A stretch of 64,000 nt of DNA. It comes from Planctomycetaceae bacterium. GTDB taxonomy: Bacteria > Planctomycetota > Phycisphaerae > Sedimentisphaerales > UBA12454. A program made the translations under genes and the position numbers. The stretch spans positions 186,001 to 250,000 of the forward strand of contig JAJFVK010000013.1 of assembly GCA_021371795.1 (NCBI GenBank), written 5' to 3'. Shown here piece by piece: positions 44,070 through 52,141 of the stretch (the first letter of the stretch is position 1; every line of letters starts with the position of its first letter). The notes beneath the pieces are model-generated. The model was given only the letters and a program-made list of their open reading frames with translations, did not search any database and was not told where the DNA came from.

Positions 44070-44529
44070 TTTCTGCTCCTTATTAATATGTTAGATATTT
44101 GTTAAAACCTGTAGGATACTGAATCAGCATACTTTGTCTATTGTTTTTTTTATGTTTTTAGACAGAAATTCACTCTGTCAAGTAATGTTTGCTAAGCCTG
44201 TTAAGGTATGTAAATTTTCGGATGGTTTTATCTTCGCCAGGCAGCTTTGCGAACCATCAAGGGCGGAAGTTGTGTGGTTTTGGTGTTGGGGCTGGATTCT
44301 CCAATCGCACCCCTGCTGCTTGGATACCAGAAAAACGCAGACCCAGCTTTCGTTCTGGCAGAACTAAAAAGCCGGCTCAAAATCCCCCATCTGCTTGTTT
44401 TTTCGGTAGTCATCATAACAAAGGCTCTATCGGTCTTATTTTTACCCATCTTAACACATATTTTTATGGGATTTCTTTTGATATTTTGATGGATTTTATA
44501 GGTCTTTGAGTCAATTTTGGCTGAAAATG
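44070..44529. other. Intergenic region with no supported gene
   Basis: 460 bases between the symporter and the methyltransferase. Several short open frames overlap on both strands (for example near 44190-44580), but none has a good start, SD or recognisable protein text. GC-richer central part (44215-44400) differs from the AT-rich flanks. Confidence 0.4.
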
Positions 44530-45285
44530 CTAACGTTTTTGTGACAAAATAAGCCAATCCCACGGATATGGTGCTTTCATCCATTTTGGAGGAGCGGCAA
44601 ATTCAGTATCCCATTTATATTCGATTTTTTGCATATTGATGATTTTCATTTTGTTTTCAACCATCATCGCTTCGAGTTCTTCTTTGAGATAATGTTTTGT
44701 TGGGACACCATCAATTGGAACAATACCGTGACAGAGGTTTTTTGAATATGTTTCCGGCGATGTAAAATTCGCGGAGTATGCTTTTATGGGATTAATACCA
44801 TCACGCAGATTCCACTGTGCAAGCATATAATTTGTCAGCATTACAGACTCAATCGAAGGAACTACCATAAGCAAATGCCCATTTTTCCGAATATGTTTAA
44901 TCATAGAATCGAAAATTTTTATCCTGACTGAATGCGAAGGCATAATCAGCAAATTAACACTCATGCCAAAGTGGGTTTTCGGAAATTCCAAAGCATTGTC
45001 TGCCAAATCGGCAACTGTATATTCGATGTTTGATAAATGTTTATATCTTTTTTTGGCACGAGCGATGAATTTATAAGAAATGTCTATTGCGTTGACTTGC
45101 TGAAAATTTTTCGCAAGTATGCCGAGCAAGTGCCCTATTCCGCAGCCGAAATCATTGACTGTTTTTGACGATGAGCCGTATTTTTCAATCAGCCCGCAAA
45201 TCAGTTTGCGCTTATCATTTTCCAAAACACTGAAGATTTCATCTTCGTACTTGTCGGATAATCCGTTCCAATATTCGCGTTTCAT
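44530..45285 (-). CDS. Class I SAM-dependent methyltransferase
   Basis: 251 residues from ATG 45285 (SD AGGGA, 7 bases). SAM-binding motif I VNDFGCGIGHLLGIL, then the acidic loop NAIDISYKFIARAK and a MVVPSIESVM helix. Methyl acceptor unknown. The C-terminal domain contains an aromatic-rich end (MKAPYPWDWLIL). Stands alone upstream of the symporter region. Confidence 0.82.
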   Translation of the reverse strand: MKREYWNGLSDKYEDEIFSVLENDKRKLICGLIEKYGSSSKTVNDFGCGIGHLLGILAKNFQQVNAIDISYKFIARAKKRYKHLSNIEYTVADLADNALEFPKTHFGMSVNLLIMPSHSVRIKIFDSMIKHIRKNGHLLMVVPSIESVMLTNYMLAQWNLRDGINPIKAYSANFTSPETYSKNLCHGIVPIDGVPTKHYLKEELEAMMVENKMKIINMQKIEYKWDTEFAAPPKWMKAPYPWDWLILSQKR

Positions 45286-45374
45286 AAAACATCCCTGTAT
45301 AGAGTATAACTGAATTATACAGAATATCTGCGGATGCAATAGGAAAATTTAGAGATTGCCTTAAGAAGTGGTTT

Positions 45375-46052
45375 TTATTTTTTTCTGCGGAGCAGACAAA
45401 GGCCGGACAAAAGCAGCATAACAGACGCCGGTTCAGGAATTATATGCAATGCATCAACCGCGAAATATGATTCCAATTGGAAATCCGCCGTATCGCGTAC
45501 TGAACATTCGAGAGTATATGTGCCGCAATTAAAATCGGTAAATGCTTCGCTTTGGAACGTTACCCAGCCGTCAGTCGAGCCGTAATTGCCAACATCTGCG
45601 ACGCTAATGTGAACCAATATAATATCACTTAAACCGCTGTCTGACTCTGCAACAAGCCTGATTTCCGCGTAATCGTCCCAGGGAGTATAATCGCAAGTGC
45701 CGAAGAAATAAGCTCCGGTAATCATATCGCCTGCCTGAACATCTATTTGTTGAGATATTCTGCCATAGTTAACGGAGGAATCCCCATTGCTAAGCAGGGC
45801 AAACTTACTGCCTGCGTACGGAGTCAGTTCTGTATCGGTATCTATTTGCCAGGCTGATTTATCACCGGCGTAATCATTAGGTAAAAAACTGCTTACCACA
45901 GCGCAATAATTTTCGACATGCCAGCCTGACGGAATATCAAAACCACTACCCGGCTCGGAAGATTCAAAACCAGAATTATTAATAGAGCCCGCTGATAAAA
46001 CACAAGAAAAAATCAATATCCATATCGTTGCGAATAAAAAAGTCTTTTGCAA
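45375..46052 (-). CDS. PEP-CTERM-sorted secreted protein
   Basis: 225 residues. Signal peptide (1-20), a beta-sandwich-like domain (about 25-200) with Asp/Gly-rich turns, and a C-terminal sorting signal IIPEPASVMLLLSGLC followed by RRKK, the PEP-CTERM pattern recognised by exosortase. The mature domain (LSNGD...ISQQID...YAEIRL) looks like a carbohydrate-binding or choice-of-anchor module. No exosortase gene is in the window. Its upstream region carries tandem repeats. Confidence 0.85.
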   Translation of the reverse strand: MQKTFLFATIWILIFSCVLSAGSINNSGFESSEPGSGFDIPSGWHVENYCAVVSSFLPNDYAGDKSAWQIDTDTELTPYAGSKFALLSNGDSSVNYGRISQQIDVQAGDMITGAYFFGTCDYTPWDDYAEIRLVAESDSGLSDIILVHISVADVGNYGSTDGWVTFQSEAFTDFNCGTYTLECSVRDTADFQLESYFAVDALHIIPEPASVMLLLSGLCLLRRKK

Positions 46053-46078
46053 AGGAAACCACTTTCATTATCAAAGTC

Positions 46079-46218
46079 AAAAAACAGATTCTCCAATCCC
46101 GTTACAATGACTTCTGCTATAACTACCCCAAGTGCAAAGTGACTTTGTACTAAAGCCATGAAAAAAATAGATTTTCCCATCCCAATTACAATGACTTCTA
46201 CTACTTGCTCCAAGTGCA
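46079..46218 (-). repeat. Two tandem ~58-base repeats upstream of the PEP-CTERM gene
   Basis: Copies at 46161-46218 and 46079-46136, 82 bases apart. On the minus strand each begins TGCACTTGG, has the shared core AGAAGTCATTGTAA, then GGGAT..GGA.AATCT and a run of six to seven T. A 13-base palindrome CAAAGTGACTTTG (46135-46147) lies at the junction. They form the leader region of the PEP-CTERM gene, starting 27 bases before its ATG. Confidence 0.7.
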
Positions 46219-46291
46219 GGACGTATTATACCAGAAAATATTAATTGAGTCAAGGCCTTAGCCAGATTTTTTTTAAAAACCGTATGGCGCG

Positions 46292-46319
46292 TTGATTTTT
46301 CTTTATTTTTGTTTAAAAT
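46292..46319 (+). promoter_or_regulatory. Probable promoter of ileS
   Basis: -35 box TTGATT (46292-46297), 16-base spacer, -10 box TAAAAT (46314-46319). The ATG of ileS follows 23 bases later. Confidence 0.5.
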
Positions 46320-46342
46320 ACACCGTTTTATAAGGATTGTAA

Positions 46343-49186
46343 ATGAGTGAAAATAAGAAGAATTACAGCCAGACCCTGAATTTACCGCAAACAGCGTTCG
46401 CGATGAAAGCGAACCTTACCCAGCGTGAGCCGCAGCAGCGTAAAGCCTGGGACAAAAAAGAGTTATATAAAAAAATACTGGAATCACGTGCCAATTCCCC
46501 GCTGTATATTCTCCACGACGGCCCCCCTTATGCCAATGGCGATATCCACATGGGACACGTCATTAATAAGGTTTTGAAGGATATAGTCCTCAAATACAAG
46601 ACTATGCAGGGATTCCAAACTCCTTACATCCCCGGCTGGGACTGCCACGGTCTGCCTATCGAGGCAAAGGTTTTTGCGGAACTGGGCGAAAATGCCAAAA
46701 CTTTGAGCAAGCCAGAGATTCGCAAACTCTGCAAACAGTACGCAAGCAAATATGTCAAACTGCAATCAAAGCAATTTAAAGACCTTGGCATTTTCGGCGA
46801 TTTTGAAAATCCGTATCTGACACTCAAGCCGCAGTACGAAGCGGGAATGTGCGAAGTTTTCGCACAGCTCGTCGAAAAAGGCCTCGTCTATAAACAGCTA
46901 AAACCGATTCACTGGTGCGCAGAATGTAAGACCGCGCTTGCCGATGCAGAACTGGAATATGAAGACATTTCTTCGCCGAGCATTTTTGTTAATTTCCCGG
47001 TTACGAACGAATCGCTCGAAAAATTAAAATCCCTTGGCCTTGTAAAAGACAATGACAGCACAGTCTGCTTTATGATTTGGACAACAACGCCCTGGACGCT
47101 TGCCGCGAATTTGGCGGTTATCGTCCATCCTGACTTTGAATATAAATCCGTTACTTACACTCTCAACGGCAAAAAATTCACATCGATAGTCGCCGTCGCT
47201 CGCATGGAAGCAGTTATCGCGGCAGGCAAACTTACAGATTATTCCATAAGCGATGTTTCGGTAAAAGGAACAGAGCTTGTCGGCCTGCGTTACAACCACG
47301 CTTTCGTCGAGAAAAATCCGACAGAAAAAGACGCGTGGAAAGTTATCCCTGCGAATTTCGTTACGACAGAAGACGGCACAGGCCTTGTGCACACCGCGCC
47401 CGGCCACGGACTTGAAGACTATATGGCAGGTCAGCAAAATGGTTTGGGCATTTATTCACCTGTGCTCGACGATGGCAGTTATGATGATACTGTGCCGGCC
47501 GAGCTTCAGGGCAAAAACGTGCTGAAGGTTGACAAGGAAGTAAACGAAATCCTGAAGAGCAACGGCCTGCTTTTCGCCGAGAGCCAGATTATGCACAGTT
47601 ACCCGCACTGCTGGCGAAGCAGAACGCCTGTAATCTTCCGCGCAACAGAGCAGTGGTTTATCGGCGTTGACAGACCAATGCCCGATGGCAAAACGCTGCG
47701 AAAACTGGCACTCGAAAAACTGCCAAAGGTAAAATGGATTCCCGCATGGGGCGAAAAACGAATCACAGGTATGCTCGAATCACGGCCGGACTGGTGCATC
47801 AGCCGTCAGCGAAGCTGGGGTATGCCGATTCCGGTATTTTATAATTCACAAGGCGATAGACTCTTGACGAAAGATTCCGTGCTCGCCGTCGGCAAACACT
47901 TCCGGCAAAAAGGTTCGGATAGCTGGTTCACAGATTCGCCAAAGGAAATCCTCGGCGAAGATTTTCAACTGCCAGCGGGTTTCAGCTTTGACGATTTGCA
48001 AAAAGAAGAAAATATTTTCGACGTATGGTTCGAATCGGGATGCAGTTGGCACAGCGTTGCGGAAAATGCAGGTTGGCCGATTCCAGTCGATTTGTACCTC
48101 GAAGGCTCCGACCAGCATCGCGGCTGGTTCCAGCTTTCACTTTTGCCGGCGTTGGGCTGCACAGGCGGGGCGCCTTTTAAAACGGTATTGACGCACGGCT
48201 TTACAGTTGACGCCGAAGGCAAGAAGCAGTCGAAATCGCTTGGCAATTACGTCAACGCACAGGAAGAAATCACAAAATACGGCTCGGACATTCTGCGTCT
48301 TTGGGTCGCCAGCGTAAACTATCAGGAAGATATGCGGTGCAGCGATACGCTAATCGCAAGACTTCAGGATGCGTACCGCAAAATCAGAAATACGATTCGT
48401 TATTTGCTCGGCAATACGTCTGATTTCGACCCTGCGAAAAATTCCATGCCTTATGAAAAAATGCTCGAGATTGACCGCTGGGCAGTTCAGCAGTTGGAAA
48501 AACTCGTCAGCGAAGTTACAGATGCGTATGAAACTTTCCAGTTCCATCGTGTTTATGGCTTGATTTATAATTTCTGCGTTGTCGAGATGAGCAGCATTTA
48601 TATGGACTTGCTCAAAGACAGACTCTATTGCGACGCGAAGGATTCCGCTTCACGCAGAAGCTCGCAGACGGCAATGTATAAGATTCTCGATGCACTGACA
48701 AGGCTTCTGTCTCCGGTTCTCGCGCATACGGCGGAAGAAATTTACGAAGCGATGCCATTTAAATCTGAATTGGCCGAAAGCGTTCATCTTTTAAAAATGC
48801 CGACTGCTGATAAATCGATAGATTGGCAAAAAGAAGAACCGAAATGGGAAAAGCTGATGAAACTGCGTGATGAGGTTCTGAAAGAACTTGAGAATTTGCG
48901 CAAGAATGAGCTTATCGCAAGCAATCAGGAGTCTTCGGTTACGATTTCGACGGATGATGCTGAATTGATTGATGTCGTTGAGAAACTTGGCGAGAAGAAT
49001 TTTGCCGCCCTTTGCATTGTGAGCGAAATAAAGCTGAATAAGCAAAAGGCTGAAAAGTTGATTACTGCGGAAAAAAGCACACACGCAAAATGTGCAAGAT
49101 GCTGGAATTACTGGCCAAGCGTCGGCAAAAACGCTGACCAGCCGGAACTCTGCGACAGATGTGCAGAAGTTGCGAAAGGACACTGA
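46343..49186 (+). CDS. ileS: Isoleucyl-tRNA synthetase
   Basis: 947 residues. Class I motifs HMGH (in GDIHMGHV) and KQSKS, the editing domain in the middle, and a C-terminal zinc finger CARCWNYW...CDRC. Charges tRNA-Ile. SD AAGGA. A Rho-independent terminator lies downstream. No T-box leader is visible in the short upstream region. Confidence 0.96.
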   Translation: MSENKKNYSQTLNLPQTAFAMKANLTQREPQQRKAWDKKELYKKILESRANSPLYILHDGPPYANGDIHMGHVINKVLKDIVLKYKTMQGFQTPYIPGWDCHGLPIEAKVFAELGENAKTLSKPEIRKLCKQYASKYVKLQSKQFKDLGIFGDFENPYLTLKPQYEAGMCEVFAQLVEKGLVYKQLKPIHWCAECKTALADAELEYEDISSPSIFVNFPVTNESLEKLKSLGLVKDNDSTVCFMIWTTTPWTLAANLAVIVHPDFEYKSVTYTLNGKKFTSIVAVARMEAVIAAGKLTDYSISDVSVKGTELVGLRYNHAFVEKNPTEKDAWKVIPANFVTTEDGTGLVHTAPGHGLEDYMAGQQNGLGIYSPVLDDGSYDDTVPAELQGKNVLKVDKEVNEILKSNGLLFAESQIMHSYPHCWRSRTPVIFRATEQWFIGVDRPMPDGKTLRKLALEKLPKVKWIPAWGEKRITGMLESRPDWCISRQRSWGMPIPVFYNSQGDRLLTKDSVLAVGKHFRQKGSDSWFTDSPKEILGEDFQLPAGFSFDDLQKEENIFDVWFESGCSWHSVAENAGWPIPVDLYLEGSDQHRGWFQLSLLPALGCTGGAPFKTVLTHGFTVDAEGKKQSKSLGNYVNAQEEITKYGSDILRLWVASVNYQEDMRCSDTLIARLQDAYRKIRNTIRYLLGNTSDFDPAKNSMPYEKMLEIDRWAVQQLEKLVSEVTDAYETFQFHRVYGLIYNFCVVEMSSIYMDLLKDRLYCDAKDSASRRSSQTAMYKILDALTRLLSPVLAHTAEEIYEAMPFKSELAESVHLLKMPTADKSIDWQKEEPKWEKLMKLRDEVLKELENLRKNELIASNQESSVTISTDDAELIDVVEKLGEKNFAALCIVSEIKLNKQKAEKLITAEKSTHAKCARCWNYWPSVGKNADQPELCDRCAEVAKGH

Positions 49187-49230
49187 TTTACACGGATTAT
49201 TTAGACACGGATTAACACAGGATTTACACT
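49186..49230. repeat. ACACGGATT-type dispersed repeat
   Basis: Repeated pieces of the form TTTACACGGATT, GACACGGATTAACAC and GGATTTACAC follow the ileS stop. The same text type is present at 35960-36003; it is a common dispersed intergenic sequence in genomes of this kind. Confidence 0.5.
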
Positions 49231-49237
49231 GTATAAG

Positions 49238-49270
49238 AAAAAGGCCGAGATTGATTTCCCGGCCTTTTTT
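49238..49270 (+). terminator. Terminator after ileS
   Basis: Stem AAAAAGGCCG / CGGCCTTTTT with a 12-base loop and a T run after it. It may also serve transcripts coming from the opposite strand because the A-run precedes the stem. Confidence 0.85.
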
Positions 49271-49317
49271 GTTTTACTACTTTAACCGCAGAAACACAAA
49301 AAAACAGACGAGCATCC

Positions 49318-50001
49318 CTATCTATCAGGACTTTTAGTAAGTTGTTCCAACTTATTTAACCATCCGTTAAAATGAGGACATTTTCCACGTATGTTTTGTA
49401 CGCCTATAGCTTCAGATATAGTTTTCCCCATAGCAACTTTACGATAGCCATTGTTCAGTTTAAATATTCTTTTAAATGGAGATGTTTCTGCTCCATCGTT
49501 AATCTCTTCCGGCTCTCCACATTCCTCTAAAATATTATCTATATTATTTTTAGTCACTGCTATTTTATCCGCAAGTATTGAAGGGTTACTAAATAATAAT
49601 GCTTCAAATTCATGCATTTCAATGTAAGGAATAAAACGTTTTCTAACATTAAGTTCTGGAAACAACTTCTCAATTCTCGCCAAGGTCGCCGTTTCCACTT
49701 TCTCAGCTTTTTTTATTGCGGTAAGCTTGCCATGAATCTTTTCATTGCCAGGCCAATTTGAGTCTAATCTGAAATAATCAAACATAGTAGACACATAGAT
49801 ATTCTGCCTTTGCATGAGGAATCCTTCAATATCTATCTTAGCCCTGTCGAAATTAATATTGCCGCCTTTATGGTCGTGTTTACCAATCAAAGACGGATGT
49901 AAATAAATCCCCTTACAGCCCATTTCCGGTGCAAGCACATATCGGATAAATGTCTGTTCTGTTTGACCTTCGCATATAATGTACACTTCCACATTACTCA
50001 C
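49318..50001 (-). CDS. DUF4276 (TOPRIM-like) protein of a putative two-gene defence module
   Basis: 227 residues, GTG start overlapping the end of the ATPase gene by 8 bases. N-terminal CEGQTEQTFIRYVL and, near residue 95, a FDYFRLDSNWPG segment: the Glu of an EG-x-TE block and a D-x-D-like pair arranged as in TOPRIM nucleases. This matches DUF4276, usually found next to AAA_21 ATPases. Probably the effector nuclease of a split OLD-like system. Function is inference from fold motifs and neighbourhood. Confidence 0.8.
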   Translation of the reverse strand: MSNVEVYIICEGQTEQTFIRYVLAPEMGCKGIYLHPSLIGKHDHKGGNINFDRAKIDIEGFLMQRQNIYVSTMFDYFRLDSNWPGNEKIHGKLTAIKKAEKVETATLARIEKLFPELNVRKRFIPYIEMHEFEALLFSNPSILADKIAVTKNNIDNILEECGEPEEINDGAETSPFKRIFKLNNGYRKVAMGKTISEAIGVQNIRGKCPHFNGWLNKLEQLTKSPDR

Positions 50002-51100
50002 AAACCGGCCCTCCGGTTATTATATTCTTTCGCCAGAGTTCGCCTAGTGAATATTCTTTAAGCCAATGAGCAAGTTCTTTTGCATCTAATTTTTTAAAAG
50101 TCGACGCCCCATCTTCCCGATTAACAACAATAATATCTTCAGGATTGAATTTATCTATCAAATGCGGAGATTGGGTAGAAACGATTACCTGAGTTTTTTT
50201 TGCGGCGGCCTGAATCAGTTCTGCCAGTATTTCTATGGCGTAAGGATGCAGACCAAGTTCCGGCTCATCAATAATAATTGTGGATGGAAGATTAGGCTGC
50301 AATAAGGCCGTAGCCAGACAAATAAATCGAATCGTACCATCGGAAAAATGATATGGCTGCATCGGGTAATCAGAGCCTTTTTGCTTCCAACTTAAGTTGA
50401 CTTTCTCTTTTTCGCCATTTTGCCTAGGTTTTAATATAAAGTCATCGAAGAAAGGCGTTACCAATTTAATTGATTCTACTATCTCTGCATAAGCATTGGA
50501 TGCATTACCACGGAGTTCCAGCAGGAATGGCGCAATATTAGAAGCGTTAGGACGTAGTCTCATATTATCCGCCGTTATCTCAGAACGTCGCATTGGAGAC
50601 GTTGCGCTGGTATCATGAAAATGATAAACCACCCAGTTAGATATTGAATCGTAAATATAATAGCCTACACCATTGTAACTGGGATGGCTTATTGACTTTT
50701 GATCTTTATTTGCGGTGATTTTACTTTCGCGATTGCCCTCACCAATACACCACCCATTATCCTTATATTTTTCCCATTCCTGTGTTATAACAAAATCTTC
50801 AGATGCAGTGGGTTCTAATTCAAAAGAATAAGCATTGTTTCCAAATCTGAATTCTGCTTTAATCACTTTTGTTGATTTAGGCCCATTAAACATGAAATCG
50901 TCTGCTCCGCCACGATTTCGGATGAAGTTGGCAAAATTTTCATCAACCATAGCCCGAAGCATACGGAATATGTCAACAAAATTACTCTTGCCTGCTCCGT
51001 TTCCACCTATCATAACATTGAGTTTTTTAAGCTCAAAGTCTTCAAGCGACTTAATTGACTTAAAGCCTTTTATTGTTAATTTGTCTAAAGCGTTACCCAT
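49994..51100 (-). CDS. AAA_21-type (OLD/RecF-like) ATPase of a putative two-gene defence module
   Basis: 368 residues. SMC/RecF-like ATPase: Walker A GGNGAGKSNFVD (about 33-44), signature HFSDGTIRF, Walker B TIIIDEPELGLHP, and the switch QVIVSTQSPHLID. No nuclease domain is fused, unlike OLD or GajA; the partner gene supplies a TOPRIM-like protein. SD AAGGA. Analogous split ATPase/TOPRIM pairs (for example PARIS AriA/AriB) defend against phages. Confidence 0.85.
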   Translation of the reverse strand: MGNALDKLTIKGFKSIKSLEDFELKKLNVMIGGNGAGKSNFVDIFRMLRAMVDENFANFIRNRGGADDFMFNGPKSTKVIKAEFRFGNNAYSFELEPTASEDFVITQEWEKYKDNGWCIGEGNRESKITANKDQKSISHPSYNGVGYYIYDSISNWVVYHFHDTSATSPMRRSEITADNMRLRPNASNIAPFLLELRGNASNAYAEIVESIKLVTPFFDDFILKPRQNGEKEKVNLSWKQKGSDYPMQPYHFSDGTIRFICLATALLQPNLPSTIIIDEPELGLHPYAIEILAELIQAAAKKTQVIVSTQSPHLIDKFNPEDIIVVNREDGASTFKKLDAKELAHWLKEYSLGELWRKNIITGGPVCE

Positions 51101-51455
51101 AACTACGATCCTTACGCTGATTATATATCTTTTCCTTACCCATATCTGGTTAACCTACAATAATACCAAGATTTATCTATCAAATCCTGCTATAATTCTT
51201 GGATCTAAATGTTCCAGTTCCTCTATTATAATCAGGTTAGGAAAAAGTAAAAGAGAAAATACTGACGTGGATTTAGCGGGATTTGACCCCACACTGAAAG
51301 TGGGAGCCAAACAACCTAACCAATTATTTCAGAGAGATGGTTTTTTCTTTGAATTTAATGTCATCGCAATGGAAATGTAGTTACTTTCATACAAAATCCA
51401 GTAAATCAGTGGAATGCCTGTTGGCATCCTGTGGATCAGCGATTAAACAAATTTT
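51101..51455. other. Intergenic stretch, no supported gene
   Basis: 355 bases between the defence-like ATPase and the DUF2062 gene. Contains matched segments CTGATTATA (about 51117) and TATAATCAG (about 51225) with related CTTTTCCTTACC/GGTTAGGAAAAAG flanks, a weak long inverted repeat that may mark a boundary of inserted DNA. A plus-strand frame running through 51240-51380 has no start of its own. Confidence 0.35.
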
Positions 51456-51998
51456 TTAATATTTCCTGTATCTTCGATGCGGTTTTTTTGCGCGGTGGGA
51501 TTTGATAATCTTAATGCAGCCGAAATACGAACACACGGCCACAACTGCGCCGATAATAGTACAGCCTATCCAAAGTTCCGGGCCGATTGTTTTCGACAGC
51601 GTCCAAAAATGCTGCCAATACTCCTTCGTCATAAAACCGGTTATCATATTGCTCGGCGAAAGCAGCTTGTTTAACGCTTCTATTACCTGCTGATGAGTCA
51701 ACGCCCTGCCGGGTGCGAAAATGTGAAACAAAAACGCGCCTAAAAGATAACCAGGATAATAAATAATAAAAAATGTAAAAACATTCGAGACCCAAACGCT
51801 CACAAACGCCGCGAACTTATTCGCCCGCAGCAGAAAACTCAACAAAACCGCAATGATAATATGCAATCCAACCAGCGGCGACCAGGCCATAAACAAACCG
51901 ATAGCCAGCCCCAACGCGATTTTATGCGGCGAGTCGTCGATGTGCAGTACTTTATATTCCAAATAACGAAACAATTTATTTCTTCTGATTTTTGCCAC
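51456..51998 (-). CDS. DUF2062 membrane protein
   Basis: 180 residues, three or four membrane helices. DUF2062 features: DSPHKIALGLAIGLFMAWSPLVGLHI, then a Ser/Asn-Val helix WVSNVFTFFIIYYPGYLLG. GTG start. The family is common and of unknown function, sometimes fused to or near glycosyltransferases; here it is 143 bases downstream of the kinase-heptosyltransferase gene on the same strand. Confidence 0.82.
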   Translation of the reverse strand: MAKIRRNKLFRYLEYKVLHIDDSPHKIALGLAIGLFMAWSPLVGLHIIIAVLLSFLLRANKFAAFVSVWVSNVFTFFIIYYPGYLLGAFLFHIFAPGRALTHQQVIEALNKLLSPSNMITGFMTKEYWQHFWTLSKTIGPELWIGCTIIGAVVAVCSYFGCIKIIKSHRAKKPHRRYRKY

Positions 51999-52141
51999 AG
52001 ATATCTTTTCTTTCAGCCACAGAGCTCACCCCTTCTGATTTTGTTTTCAAGTCCCCACAAGGGGGATTGTAAGCACAAAATCCTGAAGATTCAGGGGCTT
52101 TCGCTCCGCTTCAGCAGAGTTCACAGAGATTTTATTATTCA

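Noticed and set aside
44189-44584. Overlapping open frames on both strands between the symporter and the methyltransferase
   Set aside because: No SD, no start preference and no recognisable domain; several frames are open at once, as in random sequence with few stops.
46079-46218. CRISPR array
   Set aside because: Only two copies, imperfect, with a structured T-run end and no cas genes anywhere in the window.
46222-46342. T-box leader upstream of ileS
   Set aside because: The upstream space is short and AT-rich with no Stem I or specifier-like structure; the promoter is only 23 bases from the start.
50835-51380. Plus-strand frame running from inside the AAA ATPase gene into the intergenic region
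   Set aside because: Its first half is antisense to the ATPase and it has no SD; the tail text did not match any family I know.
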